Below are positions 35,186-46,089 of a stretch of 64,000 nt of DNA, piece after piece; within the stretch, counting starts at the first letter, position 1; the number at the start of each line of letters is the position of its first letter. The stretch comes from Hippopus hippopus. Its lineage: Eukaryota > Mollusca > Bivalvia > Cardiida > Cardiidae. The position numbers and the translations under genes were made by a program. The notes under the pieces were generated by a model, which worked only from the letters and a program-made list of their open reading frames with translations, did no database searches and was not told where the DNA came from. The stretch lies in contig OX328097.1 in NCBI GenBank assembly GCA_946811185.2, forward strand, positions 56,201,063 through 56,265,062, given 5' to 3'.

Positions 35186-35431
35186 ATTCCCCCACCATGG
35201 AAACCAGACGTGAGAAATGCTTGGGACACAAAGTACATACCAGACGAATTTGCTCGCGAATCCCTAGATCTGTCTCCGGGACAACAGAAGCATCATTTAA
35301 GCTCGATCAATGAGGATAGTGAATTACCTTACTTTGAACAATTCTCCTATCATGGCGAAAGCCGCAATGTATATGGCAGCTTTTTCAGTGCGTCCAATGC
35401 CTCGATGCATCATTCAGACGAGACATTTTGA
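35186..35431 (+). CDS. AKT: AKT alternative terminal exon, tail form 2
   Basis: Follows 'cctctatttcag' and joins in phase 0 to the exon ending at 4514. It encodes 81 residues and TGA. It opens IPPPWKPDVRNAWDTKYIPD, keeps an acidic-aromatic EF step, then has SLDLSPGQQ where form 1 has the turn motif (Ser-Pro instead of Thr-Pro). Next is ELPYFEQFSYHG, a full F-x-x-F-S-Y hydrophobic motif, and a different Ser-rich end. The anchor points match form 1 while the linkers differ strongly, so this is a duplicated and diverged terminal exon, not a pseudogene: frame, acceptor and stop are intact. No AATAAA was found in the next ~800 bp. Confidence 0.9.
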   Translation: MPPPWKPDVRNAWDTKYIPDEFARESLDLSPGQQKHHLSSINEDSELPYFEQFSYHGESRNVYGSFFSASNASMHHSDETF

Positions 35432-35785
35432 TGATAATCCTCACGTTTCTGAAAACTAGATCTGATGTCCTGAACAGCTGTCTCGTAACAACTGATAGTA
35501 GGAGGGTTTTTTTACCTCATTTTTTCATTTATATTTAGTATAACATTATTTATCTGTTGAGTTCCCATCACAACATGAGTTTTTATAGCAGTCAGAGTAG
35601 ATTAAGATCAGTCTGAAATGTCCAATCTGATTTTGGATCTACACTGTTTTCTTTGTTGAGTTGTTCAGGCCCAAATCTCTCTCCACATCCCATTATGTGT
35701 CTTCTTCATGACTGTAAATATCCAGTCTATTTATTTTTCAGACCAAACAGAACCCCTGAAGCTTGACCAAATTGTTAAGGATCTG
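35432..35785 (+). other. Probable 3' UTR of AKT tail form 2
   Basis: Non-coding, AT-rich. It includes a degraded short palindromic repeat near 35590-35645. Confidence 0.4.
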
Positions 35786-36168
35786 GGCCCGGTTTCACGA
35801 AAAAACTGAAGTCTCTTATTTCACTCAAGTCTGCTGATGAACCCCATTTCTGATTTAGGTTGAGTTTGTTACTTGTGACCCATTTTACTAATATTAACAG
35901 CGTAAAGAAACATTCTCAAATCTCAAGTCAACACAACATTGCACTCTCATCTCAGCAAAGAGTGGACTTAAGTCTGTTAAAATGAATTAGGTCCATTATT
36001 TTGCTGAGGTAAGTCAAAACGTTTTATCAACTTAGGATTTGAGAATGTTTCTAAAGTCTGTCAGTGTTAGTGAAATGCTTCTAAAATAACAAGCTGAACT
36101 CGGAAAATGAGTCTCTTAGCGGACTTGAGCAAAGTAAGAGAATTATGTTTTTTCATGAAACCCGGCCC
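35786..36168 (+). mobile_element. 'cccggtttcac' palindromic MITE, second copy
   Basis: 'gggcccggtttcacgaaaaa' to 'ttttttcatgaaacccggcc'. Arms more diverged than at 33936. 'gatctgggc' and 'gcccagatc' extend the inverted ends. Confidence 0.7.
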
Positions 36169-36189
36169 AGATCAAGTTTGGTTTTGTGT

Positions 36190-36299
36190 TTATCTACTGT
36201 TACAGTTGTCCATATGGTTGACATCCCCAGAGGGCTGTTGTGTTATGAGGGATAGTGTAACATACAAGACAAACCCCATTTCAAGTTAAGCCAGGTTCT
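36190..36299 (-). repeat. SINE fragment ('catatggttgac' type)
   Basis: 'gttgtccatatggttgacat' and 'gggatagtgtaacatacaag' match internal parts of the SINEs at 43545 and 53835. Confidence 0.45.
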
Positions 36300-36523
36300 T
36301 TAACCCTTTACCACAAAATTCCGACTTTGAACAACCTTAAGGAAGAAGCAGTTTGAAAAACATTGTGTAAATAGGAGAAAATGCTGGTAACCAGCATTTT
36401 GTCTTTTTCCCACAATGTTTTCTAACCTGTTAAACTTCAATTTTTGAGTCACATTTATTTTGTCATCTGCAGAAGCTTTGAATTTGGACAAGTCAAAAAT
36501 TTTCTTGTTTGGTAATGAGTCAA
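36300..36523 (+). mobile_element. TTAA-hairpin MITE copy
   Basis: 'ttaaccctttaccacaaaat' to 'gtttggtaatgagtcaa' with hairpin 'ggagaaaatgctggtaacc'. Confidence 0.65.
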
Positions 36524-36602
36524 CTTATCAGTAAGATTATTTTATAGTAACTTTTATTTGGCCAGCCATGAGAATCCATAAAGGTCTGGGTATCACAGGT
36601 TA

Positions 36603-37105
36603 TATGAGTTTTAGCTCACCTTAGCTCAAAGTGCTCAAGTAGAAAAAGATCTGATCATGTGACCAACAAGGCCACCATTATTTATGTTTATCAAGAATCT
36701 TAAAAAAAATCCTCTTTGCCAGAAGCAAAGGTCAGATAGCATTGAAACTTGGCATGGATAATGAGAATCATAAGAACTACAAAAGCTGTACAAATGATTA
36801 AAGTTGATTGTTGAAATATTTTTGGAGAGGTTTGGCTACTATATTCTATACATTACATTTTGGAAAGTGAAGATTCTCTCGTTTGCAACCTATATAGCAT
36901 CGTAGGGTGGTCTTTTGTCAATGTGATTCAAATTGTGATCCTGGAGCCAAAAATGGCCCTGCCCTGGGGGTCAAAAGAAAGTCTAAGCCATATAGGGATA
37001 ACATATATCTTCTTATCTGAAACCCAGAAGCCTAGAATGTTGATATTCACTGTGGAACATCATAGGATGGTCCTTGATCAGTTTTGCAGACAGTGTAAAA
37101 CAAGA
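36603..37105 (+). repeat. Degraded HINE-like remnant
   Basis: 'tttagctcaccttagctcaa' start and 'ctgccctgggggtcaaaaga' units. No right end seen. Confidence 0.4.
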
Positions 37106-37107
37106 TC

Positions 37108-37300
37108 AGAGGGTGTATTCACCAACCATTTTTAACGAAATTGTTAGTCTTCCTCTGGAGAATCATTTGAATTTCAATGTAACATAATCTCTGATTAGCT
37201 AGACAAATTTGGTTTGGCCAATCAGAAATTGTTTTACTTTCAAAATAGCTAATTAGATATTGTGTTTGTGTTGTGTTTGTGTTTCTAAATCTAGAACAAG
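37108..37300 (+). mobile_element. 'attcaccaaccatt' MITE copy
   Basis: 'gtgtattcaccaaccatttt' and 'ggccaatcagaaattgtttt', as in the better copy at 54885. Confidence 0.5.
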
Positions 37301-37364
37301 ACTACAAATGCAATTTCAAACTCTTAGTGAATATGGGCTCAGATAGTGCCTTAGACCTTTTTGA

Positions 37365-37430
37365 GGACAGTGTAGATCAAGATCAGACTGCACAGATGGT
37401 GCAGCCTGATCTTAGATCTACACTGTCTTG
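37365..37430 (+). repeat. Short palindromic repeat copy
   Basis: Left agatcaagatcagactgcac, right 'gtgcagcctgatcttagatc', short loop. Confidence 0.7.
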
Positions 37431-37738
37431 TAAGGAGATATTTTTCTCCCATAAAATAAGTTTGAAGTAGCAAAATTTGGCTTCTTACTATTGACTTGAA
37501 AGTTTCATTCCACTTATTTAGCAGTTTAAGGGTTAAATGCTGTCTGGTCTAGGATCTGTTGTGTCTGATCTTGTAAAATATTCTAACTAAAAACAACCTC
37601 AACTTTGCAAGAAATGGGTCCAATTGATTGACTGACAAATATTATTCCACACAAAAACTTTACGTTAACAAACATTGTGGGAAAATTTGATAAATGATAA
37701 TTTTATTATTTGTGATGCCACATGCTTGTTACCAACGT

Positions 37739-38190
37739 TTAATCCTGTACCAAACAATTCAGAGTATTAATTCTCTACCACACAACCCAGAGTTTTAACG
37801 ACCCTGAGAAAGAAGCCTTTTGAAAACATTTTGGGAAATGGATAAAGTGCTGGTTGCGAGCATTTTCTCCTTATTTCACAGTGTTTATTACCTTATCAAA
37901 CGCAAGTTCTATCAGTTGAGCCCTATTTGATTTGTTGTCAAATATTTTCGATTTGGACGAGTCTACATTTTTGTTGTGTGGTAAACTAGGTAAAGACATA
38001 AGGACCTCGAGGAAGATTGTACGGGAAAAGAGAAATTAATTGTAATCAGCATTTTCTCCTTTTCTCACAATCTCTACTACCCTATCTAAGAGGAATCCAG
38101 TGATAAAGATACCAAAATCAGTATGTTGGCTCCAAAATACTTTCAATTTGGATCCGTCTAATATGTAAAATTTAATGTCTGGTAGAGTTA
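37739..38190 (+). repeat. Two TTAA-hairpin MITEs, the first with a doubled left end
   Basis: 37739-37990 starts twice with end A ('ttaatcctgtaccaaacaat', then 'ctctaccacacaacccagag'), as if one element inserted into the end of another. 38000-38190 is degraded. Confidence 0.5.
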
Positions 38191-38235
38191 ATATTTTTTG
38201 TAATTGATCTGCAAGATGTAAGCATTCGTCTTAAG

Positions 38236-38470
38236 GTGTCAAAGCAGCGTCCTGTGTGTCTGTGGTAAAGTGAGGGACTTGTAACCTGGAGGCCCCAGGT
38301 TCAATCCTCACTGAAAGCAGTGGCTTTTTCATGGAAGGTTCCATAAGCATGACACTTAATAGCCCTAGCCTAGTACTTGTGAAACCCAGGACTTACATAA
38401 ATTAGTGACCTGTGCCCATGATATGACTGAAATAATACTGAAAGTGGCATTAAACACCATGCAATCAATA
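38236..38470 (+). mobile_element. tRNA-like SINE
   Basis: Head 'gtggtaaagtgagggacttg' with box B-like 'caggttcaatcctcac', body 'gccctagcctagtacttgtg', tail 'ggcattaaacaccatgcaat' plus caat repeats. Confidence 0.65.
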
Positions 38471-38497
38471 AGGTCATAAACTGATAATTTGAGCCAT

Positions 38498-38755
38498 GTT
38501 TTGGCAAACAGGGGTTTAATGCATCTCCATGATGAGTTATACCAAGCAAGTCATCACGTGATTATGAACAATAAAGCATAATTGTCTTACAACAGATTGA
38601 TTAATGAGGTAGAATGGCCCTTGGACAGCAGAATTTGCCCAAAAGTAAAAAGTTCCAATCTAGGTCAGCCTGCATGGGCAGGGCAGGCTGACATGGGTCA
38701 ATACTTTTTGCAGAGGCATTAAACCCTTTTTTTTTTACAGAGGTTGGCTCTTTCC
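38498..38755 (+). mobile_element. 'gagccatgctctggc' MITE copy
   Basis: 'gagccatgttttggcaaaca' at the left and 'acagaggttggctc' at the right; internal palindrome 'gtcagcctgcatggg'. Confidence 0.6.
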
Positions 38756-38858
38756 TATGGAGATCAATTTGGTGCACCATGCTGGCCTCCTCTTGTGGAT
38801 TGTATCATGTTTTCCCGGATCCAGCTGCACTACATTTTATATTTCATTTGTTTTGAGG

Positions 38859-39044
38859 TTAACCCTTCACTACACAATCCTGAGTATCAAGGTCTTTGAT
38901 GAAGACAGCTTTTGAAACCATTTTTGGAAAAGGGGAAAACGCTTTCCAGGATTTTCCCCTATTTCCACAGCGTTTTCTACCTTTTTAAAGAAAATGCTTT
39001 GAATTTGGACAAGGCCAAAGCTTTGTAATCTGGTAAAGGGTCAA
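38859..39044 (+). repeat. TTAA-hairpin MITE, shortened
   Basis: 'ttaacccttcactacacaat' to 'tctggtaaagggtcaa'. The end B half is partly deleted. Confidence 0.55.
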
Positions 39045-39308
39045 AGGGTTCATCATACTAGAACTGTTTGTTGCATTATAGTGCTATGTTAAAGTTTAAA
39101 TGTTGTTATAGTCTTGTTTCCAAATTCCTCTCTGCCCCATAAAGCTAGGTTTCCATAGTATGACATAAATAATGGCATAATTCTACTGTTTAACATGTTA
39201 TGTGATTTTTGTTTAAAACGTATTTCTCATGATTGCATGTCTATGCATGATGTATTTTTCATGCACCACATTTTTCCCCACAATTTTACTTATTGATTGA
39301 TATCTTAT

Positions 39309-39511
39309 AGGTCTATACCACACAACCCTAAGTTTCAATGACCCCGAGGAAAAAGCCTTTTGACAAAATTGTGGGGAAAGGAGAAAATGCTTACAACTAG
39401 TATTTCTACCCTATCAAAGACAAATTCCATATGAGCCACATTTAAATTGTCATCTTCAAAGGCTTTAGATTTGGACAAGTCTATTATTTTGAAGTGTGGT
39501 AAAGGGCTGAT
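39309..39511 (+). repeat. TTAA-hairpin MITE, right hairpin arm missing
   Basis: 'ctataccacacaaccctaag', 'aaggagaaaatgcttacaac', then directly 'ctaccctatcaaagacaaat'. Confidence 0.5.
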
Positions 39512-40231
39512 TAAGAGTTTCTTCATTGCTCTAAAATGGCTCCCGAAGTAAGGTATTACTCGAACCAACTGACATGAAATAAATGACCTCTATTACCATA
39601 TATTACACACTTGAATTACTGTCCAAACTTAGCTTCGGCTAACGTTGTCTGCATGCGGAACTATGTTAACAATTTACAACTCTTTATGCAGCTAACAGAT
39701 TTATTCCGTTTCTAAAGAATACTGAAAATACCTGAAATAAACATTATTTTGTTGGTTTAAATTGATAATATGTGGCAGGTGACATAGATCTAAGATGCAC
39801 TTTCTGTGCAGTCTGATCTTGATCCATGCCATCTGCAGAAGCTCTCATAATTTGACTATGGTACTGTAGGGGTCAAACCCGAGATTTACCGTTTACAGAA
39901 TTTCTGTACCGTCCGATTATACCCAATGATATAAATATTCACTCTTTAATTATTCTTTGCATAGAGATCAATTTCAGGTCAATTTATTTGAGTAATACTT
40001 AAGATTTTATTTTGAAATCTGTTTGTATGTTGACCAGTTCTTTTTGGAAACTTTAAGACACATACGACTTGTTTGAAAATTTTTCCTCTGCGTTTGTCAC
40101 AATGTTTTTTGTGTCACTGTGTAGGTCTACCAGGGTTCAAAATGCAGTCCCAGATACAAGGAAATCCATGCTTTTTTACTGCAAGTAGTTCATTCTTCCT
40201 TAACAAACTGGTATTACCATGCAAACACATT
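39512..40231 (+). other. Intergenic, mostly unique
   Basis: No gene seen. One short palindromic repeat copy at about 39782-39832. Confidence 0.4.
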
Positions 40232-40463
40232 TTAACCCTTTCCCACAAGATCACGAGTTTTAATGACCCTGAGAAAATAAGCTTTTAAAAACATTGTGGG
40301 AAAATGAGAAAATGCTGGTCACCAGCATTTTCTCTTTTTCCCACAATGTTTTCTACCTTATTTAAGACATGTCATCTTTTGAGCTAAATTCAATTTGTTG
40401 TCTACAAATACATGCATTTTCAATTTGGTTGAGTCCAAAATTTCATTGTTGGTAAAGGGCTAC
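40232..40463 (+). mobile_element. TTAA-hairpin MITE copy
   Basis: 'ttaaccctttcccacaagat', hairpin 'gagaaaatgctggtcaccag', border 'gttggtaaagggct'. Confidence 0.6.
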
Positions 40464-40881
40464 ACATACCAGTGGTTAAGTGTAAAAGTGACACAAAAGA
40501 GCACATATTTGAAGGAAAGAAAAACAACTTTCTCTCAAGTGATAGATACAGTATTGTGGAAAAAGCAGCAATTGCTATGTTTTCTGCAGAAGTGAGAAAG
40601 TTATATTTTGTGTGGTAATGGGTTACAAAAATCTTTGTTGGGTTTCATAACATATTACTTAAGTATGAATAGATTATTTAAACGTTTTTATATTAATATG
40701 TAAAAGAACATAATTATACATGTACTTTACTGCAGACAGAATTGGTAATATAAAAGAATTATGTGAAATTGATTTCTGTTGTGATTTATTTTCGTATAAA
40801 CTCTTTGTCTTGTTATTGTATGATAAAGCAGTTATGTTTTGGTGGCCAGTGCACCTATCTGTATATTCCTCATGATTTCCT

Positions 40882-41484
40882 TTAACACTTTTTAACCAAT
40901 CAATCTTGTGTTTTTACCACCCTAATAATGATAATGAAGACTTTTCAGTACATCGTTTGAAAAGGAGAAAATGCAATTCAGTGGCATTTTCAACTTTTTT
41001 CCCACAATGTTTTCTTCCCTTTCAAAGACCAATTTTATCTTTTGAGTCAAGTTAGATTTGTCATCTGCAAAAGTTGTCAATTTGGACAGGTCTACAAGTA
41101 TGTCATTTGGTAGTGTGTTTCTTTCCAAATCAATTCTGTGTTTTATGGCTCTGATGTACATAGCTTTGAAAACATCATGGGTAAAGAAGAAAATGCTTGT
41201 TTCCATCATTTTTCCCTATTTCCAATCCCTCTCTGCCCTTTCATATACTAATCTCATTATTTTAAGTGTTTACCAAACAACAAAAATTTTGAATCAACCA
41301 AATTGAAAGCATTTGTGGACGATTGAATGTAGCTCAAAGTATGATTTTTGTCTTTGATAGGGTAGAAAACATTGTGGGAAAAGGAGAAAATGCTGGTTAT
41401 CAGCATTTTCTCCTTTTTCCTCTGTTTTCAAAAGCCTTCCTCTTTAGGGTCGTTAAACCTCAGGACTGTGTGGTAAAGGGTCAT
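40882..41484 (+). repeat. Three adjoining TTAA-hairpin MITE copies
   Basis: 40882-41116 (diverged forward), ~41115-41262 (truncated), ~41262-41484 (reverse, good hairpin, border 'gtgtggtaaagggtca'). Confidence 0.55.
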
Positions 41485-41514
41485 GCCACATTTAATTTCT
41501 TGTCTGCAAATGCT

Positions 41515-41637
41515 TTAACCCTTTACCACACAACCCCAAGTTTTAACAATCCAGAGAAGTAGGCCTTTTCCCACAATGTTTCAAAAGGCCTCTTCCTTAG
41601 GGTCGTTAAAACCAGGGACTGTGTGGCAAAGGGTTAA
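41515..41637 (+). mobile_element. Symmetric short MITE derivative (two end A halves)
   Basis: 123 bp with 'ttaaccctttaccacacaac' at the left and 'gtgtggcaaagggttaa' at the right: both termini are end A, with the hairpin mostly gone. Confidence 0.65.
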
Positions 41638-41689
41638 GACTTTAAACATTTTAAAGAAAATGGGGTAAAAACTTACTTGTGAACTGAGA

Positions 41690-41895
41690 TTGATTGGTCT
41701 TTTGCGCTACTTTCACCATTATTTCAGTTGTATTACAGCGACAGCTCACATATACATCTATATCCTGGGTTTCACGAGCCCTAGCCTTTGGCTCTGAAAT
41801 ATCTTACCCAAAGGCACTCCCACAAAAAAACCCAGTGTTTGAACCTGGGGCCTACAGGTTATGTGTCCTATACTTCACTACTTACCTAAACAGGA
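41690..41895 (-). mobile_element. tRNA-like SINE, reverse
   Basis: On the minus strand the box B-like 'aggttcaaacactggg' is followed by 'gagccaaaggctagggctcg', as in the copy at 62050. Confidence 0.5.
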
Positions 41896-42264
41896 CCCCT
41901 GCAGTTATTTGTTTTTCATTCTTTGCTGTAGACCTGTTGTGGCCAATCAAAAGCTGGTATTCATAAGATCTGTGTTATCAAGACAATTCTGACAAGTAAC
42001 AACAACATAGGGTTTGGAGAGGGAGTATGACATTAGAAGACTAACGTATGCTCAGGTAGATTATTTACATGTTCCAGTTTACTTCAAAATATGTAAAATG
42101 CAGAACTCCGAGTGAATCTGATTCATTGAAAGTCATCATTTATTATGCATATGAAATAACATTGTGCTACAAAGATCATGTTCATTCCCCTAAATACATA
42201 ATGAAAAACCTTAACTGCTGCTTTGCTGTTTTTCAAAAAAAATTAACATGTACTATATTTGATT

Positions 42265-42493
42265 TTAACCCTTCACCACACAATCATGACTTTTTACAAC
42301 CCTGACCAGGAAGGCCTTTGAAAACATTGCCCGAAAAGGAGAAAATGCTGTAAACCAGCATTTTCTCCTTTAGCCAAAATGTTTTCTAAGCTATCAAAAA
42401 CAGATCAGGTCATTTGAGCAACTTGTGATTTGTTGTCTGCAAATACTTTCAATTTTGTAAAGTCTAAAATTTTGTTGTTTGGTAAAAAATCAA
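42265..42493 (+). mobile_element. TTAA-hairpin MITE copy
   Basis: 'ttaacccttcaccacacaat', hairpin 'aaatgctgtaaaccagcatt', end B 'tttgttgtttggtaaaa'. Confidence 0.6.
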
Positions 42494-42558
42494 AAAACAT
42501 TGTTTCCTTTTCTCACAATATTTTCAAAAGCCCTCTCCATGCTGTTTAATTATCTGAA

Positions 42559-42762
42559 TTAACCCTTTAACAACCCAAAAAGGGCTTTTGAAAACATTCT
42601 GGGAAAAGGAGAAAATGCTGGTAACTGCCATTTTCTTCTTTTCCCACAATGTTTTCTATCCTTTCATAGACAATTTCAATCATATGAGCAACAATTAAAT
42701 TGTCATCTCCAAATGCTTTCAATCTGACCAAGTCTAAAACTTTGTTGTGTGGTAAAGGAATA
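42559..42762 (+). mobile_element. TTAA-hairpin MITE copy
   Basis: 'ttaaccctttaacaaccc' (internal left deletion), then 'ggagaaaatgctggtaactg' and border 'gtgtggtaaaggaat'. Confidence 0.6.
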
Positions 42763-43544
42763 AGAAAAATGTAAAATAGGATAAAAACAAAAGAAAACAG
42801 GAAATTTTGAAAATAGGAAATTCATAAAGTATCAAACAGTACACTTGTATCCAAAATATAACAAAAAAAATAATGAGACAAATCATGTCAAACAGTACAC
42901 TCACATAAAAAAATACAACAACAAAAAAAAAAAACAAGCAAGTGTAAAAAAATAAATTCATTGTCAAATTGCAAGCACTTGATGATGTTATATGCCTTTA
43001 TAAAAAAGGAAAATACAAAACAAAACAATAGCTTTGTATAATTACTGTTTTACACACATGATGTTTCAGCTGAGGTCTAAAGCAGGATTTCCCATGTTCT
43101 GCTGTCAGGCTTTTTCTTTTTTAAACAGGCCTGGGGCAATCATATTCTATATTCTGATTCAAATACTATTTGAGTTACACTTTTCTGAGTACATGTATTC
43201 ACAAAGTTTTCTGTTTTTGTGGATTTTTTAGAATAAGAGTATTTATATCTGAATTGAAATATATTATGAAATTTATGTACTAATGAATAATTTTATAAAT
43301 ACTTAAGGCATTTAAAGGAAAATGCTGATGTAAAAAATTACATAAATTATTGCATCAATGTGACTCTAGTCTGGGAATGCTGATGTGGAAACTTAAAAAA
43401 AACCACTTCAAAAAGTCAATAAAATACATAAAAAGAGATTAAAAATATTAGTTTTATCAACTGACTGCTTTGATACTGTAAAAAGATCCTCAACTCAATA
43501 TAATCAACTTGACAAACATTTTATTATCATACATCTACCATTTT
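42763..43544 (+). other. Intergenic, very AT-rich
   Basis: A-rich low-complexity sequence around 42780-42960; no gene or element recognised. Confidence 0.4.
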
Positions 43545-44280
43545 GATTTGTTGATTTTTGTTTATTGGTTGTCATGAACAGTTGCCTACATGGACAACAC
43601 CAAAAGAAGACTACTAGTTTTGATACAGAGGATAGTGCAAGATACAGGACAAAACCAATCCTAAGTTACACCTGGTTCTTTAACGTGCTCAGTGTATAGC
43701 ACCATCAAACAGGGACCTCCATGTAATGTCTCATCCGAAAGATTTTTTTTAAGTAATTTTGGGTGGCCAGCCTTGGAGATCTTACCAACACCCTCAAGTG
43801 CCTGAGAGTTGATGTTCACAAGTCTTAATCTCTTCCACCTCAGCTACTAGGGCCGGTCTGTCTACCATTTTGATTGATTGAACTGTCTATTTATAGTTGC
43901 CACGAGATGCCCATATGGGCGACGCCCCCATAGGCTGTTAGTTATGTTACTGGGGATAGTGGAATATACAGAACAAAACACATCCAACTTACATCTGGTT
44001 CTTTAACATTCTCAGTGTATAGCACTGTCATGTGGGAACTCAGTTAAATGTCTCATCTGAAAGACAATTGGTAATTTTAGGGGGCCCATCATGGGGCACA
44101 AACCCACACCCTCAAGTGGCCCAAGACTTGTTGTATGAGAGGTGTGAAAATCAGTAGGTTTTTCTACAGTATGGCTTAGGTGTTAAAACTGTGCATTATT
44201 GCTATTTAAGTGCCTTGAGACAACCTACTAAAAGATGACATATAGATATACATGTACATGTATATTTGGTAACTTGGAAG
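43545..44280 (-). mobile_element. Two tandem SINE copies ('catatgggcgacg' family)
   Basis: Two related blocks share 'ctggttctttaac' followed by 'gctcagtgtatagcacc' or 'tctcagtgtatagcact', 'gtctcatc(c/t)gaaaga' and 'aaccc(a)caccctcaagtg'. The better copy at 53835 shows a tRNA-like head on the minus strand. Confidence 0.55.
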
Positions 44281-44562
44281 TTTAGCCCATTAATGCCTAG
44301 TCCCATTAAAAGATAACTGCAAACAGTGCAAACTAGGAATCATATAGCAGACACTTTCTCTATATGTCAAACTGTTTTCATTAGTAGAAAGTCTTACGTG
44401 ACTTTTTTTTATGCAATCACATGCAGATTTGTTTTGGAAAGTAATGCCTTAATTACACTAAACAGTATATCAGTCATCTGATGGCAACGGTTCAATTTTT
44501 CTGTGTTACTTCCCCATTACTATAGTGAACTTACATCTGATGATATCAAGCGAATACGCCTT

Positions 44563-44568
44563 TTTATT
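44563..44568 (-). promoter_or_regulatory. Possible NUDT22 poly(A) signal
   Basis: AATAAA on the minus strand about 390 bp after the NUDT22 stop. Confidence 0.4.
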
Positions 44569-44958
44569 TATGTTCAACAGTATTCAAAAAGCATTTGAAT
44601 AAAATGACAAAGTACTTGTATTTTAATACTTTTGAAAGGTAGCTACCTGCACTTGAAATTTTACATTTCTTTTTTACATGATAACCCTGATATTTTTTCC
44701 TCCAATTCTCTTTAAATTTGCAAAGATCATTAAACTTTGTACTATCATGGAGTTAAACTCCATTGAAAATGAAAGAAAAAATAAATCAAACCATTGGTTT
44801 AGGAAAAAATAGCAATTTGGTGATTTCTTCTTGTTCATAACAGTTGTCCCATTTCATTGAAACTGCCGTCATAGCCTGCTTTTTTCTCCTTTTTTACGAA
44901 ACTGTTTAAAAAGTATCCATGGCAAGGCCATTAAAAGACATATGCTTGCTATAATTGG

Positions 44959-45163
44959 CTATGAAAATTTATGAATGTACATATTATACAGCCCTAATGA
45001 TCCTTTCGCGCCAGCCGCCATCTTATTCCAGAGTTCAGGATGAGCAGTCTGTGCAGTTAGAGCCTCATTTAATGGAATTAATTTAATCTCATCTGACTCA
45101 TAAGCCTCCTCCTGGCTTCCTTCTTTATATAAGGTTTTCACTTCCTCGGCTGTGAGACTGCAT
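44959..45163 (-). CDS. NUDT22: NUDT22 exon 3 (C-terminal)
   Basis: 205 nt after 'tgtatttcacag'. The first base completes a split Arg codon, then CSLTAEEVKTLYKEG, ESDEIKLIPLNEA, WNKMAAGAKGSLGLYNMYIH and a TAG stop. CSLTaEeV matches the human NUDT22 'CSLTSEQV' step, and the 'aelcp-sAKGaiiLYN' end is also conserved. Confidence 0.93.
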
Positions 45164-45183
45164 CTGTGAAATACATAATGTTT

Positions 45184-45373
45184 TTAACCCTTTACTTAAA
45201 AGTCTCACATTTCCATGACCTAGCAATAAAAGGTTTCTAAAAGAATTTTGGGAAAATACTGGTAACAAGTAATCTCTCATTTCTCCACAATGTTTTCCTC
45301 CCTTTCACATTTGTCCTCTGCTAATGCCTTCAATATGAAAAGTCTAGCTTTTTGCCACCTGGAACAGAATTAA
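45184..45373 (+). repeat. TTAA-hairpin MITE, degraded
   Basis: 'ttaaccctttacttaaaagt' to 'ctggaacagaattaa', lying 21 bp upstream of the NUDT22 exon 3 acceptor within the intron. Confidence 0.5.
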
Positions 45374-45607
45374 GTGTTGTATTCACACAAGGTATCTACA
45401 TAATTTCTTCTTCAGCTCATACATTAAAAAATAGAGTGTAATTATACATTGACAATTCACAGTTAAAATGTACCGGTAGGCTTAAATCCAAATATTTACG
45501 GTTCAATTTTAACAATTTTCAAAAAACATGTTGCTAAATAAAAAGTGAAAAAATGTCTCCACCATTCAACTGGGAATTCAAATGTCTATACATTTTTCTC
45601 AAAATAC

Positions 45608-45813
45608 CTGATGAAAAATTCTGCATTGGGTTTTCCAGCATTAATATTACTCCTGTGTAGACCCAGTAATTTAGCCTTCTGAAGACTGTAATCTGGAATG
45701 TTCACCTCTGATATGACTTCACTGGTCGATGAATCAAACAACTCCCTGATAACTTGCTTGGGATCAAGTAATGCTAACTCAGTCTCACCAGCAGATAATG
45801 CACCAACTATATT
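45608..45813 (-). CDS. NUDT22: NUDT22 exon 2 (Nudix box)
   Basis: 206 nt between 'cttctgtttcag' and 'gtattt'. It reads NIVGALSAGETELALLDPKQ, then VIRELFDSSTSEVISEVNIP, and ends KPNAEFFIR. This is the degenerate Nudix box of the NUDT22 family: the pair of Glu in SEVISEV corresponds to the metal-binding Glu pair of human 'QEICDEV'. The exon leaves two bases of a split codon. Confidence 0.93.
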
Positions 45814-46089
45814 CTGAAACAGAAGAAAGGAACACTCTTTCTTATTATGCTATGAGCAACATAGTGAATTCATGCCAACAGAGTAGATCATGATCAGAAC
45901 ACATAGGATCAGATGTCATATCTTAATGTAAGAGTCAGACATTTTACCTCAATTCTGATAGAAAATGCATTCTATTAACCCTTATTGTGCTAAATAAATG
46001 TAATGAAACTTTAGAACCGATGATAAAAACCAAAATTTTTGCTATTGCAAAGTTTTTTATTTGGGAAAGATATTTCCTTATCGGAAAGT

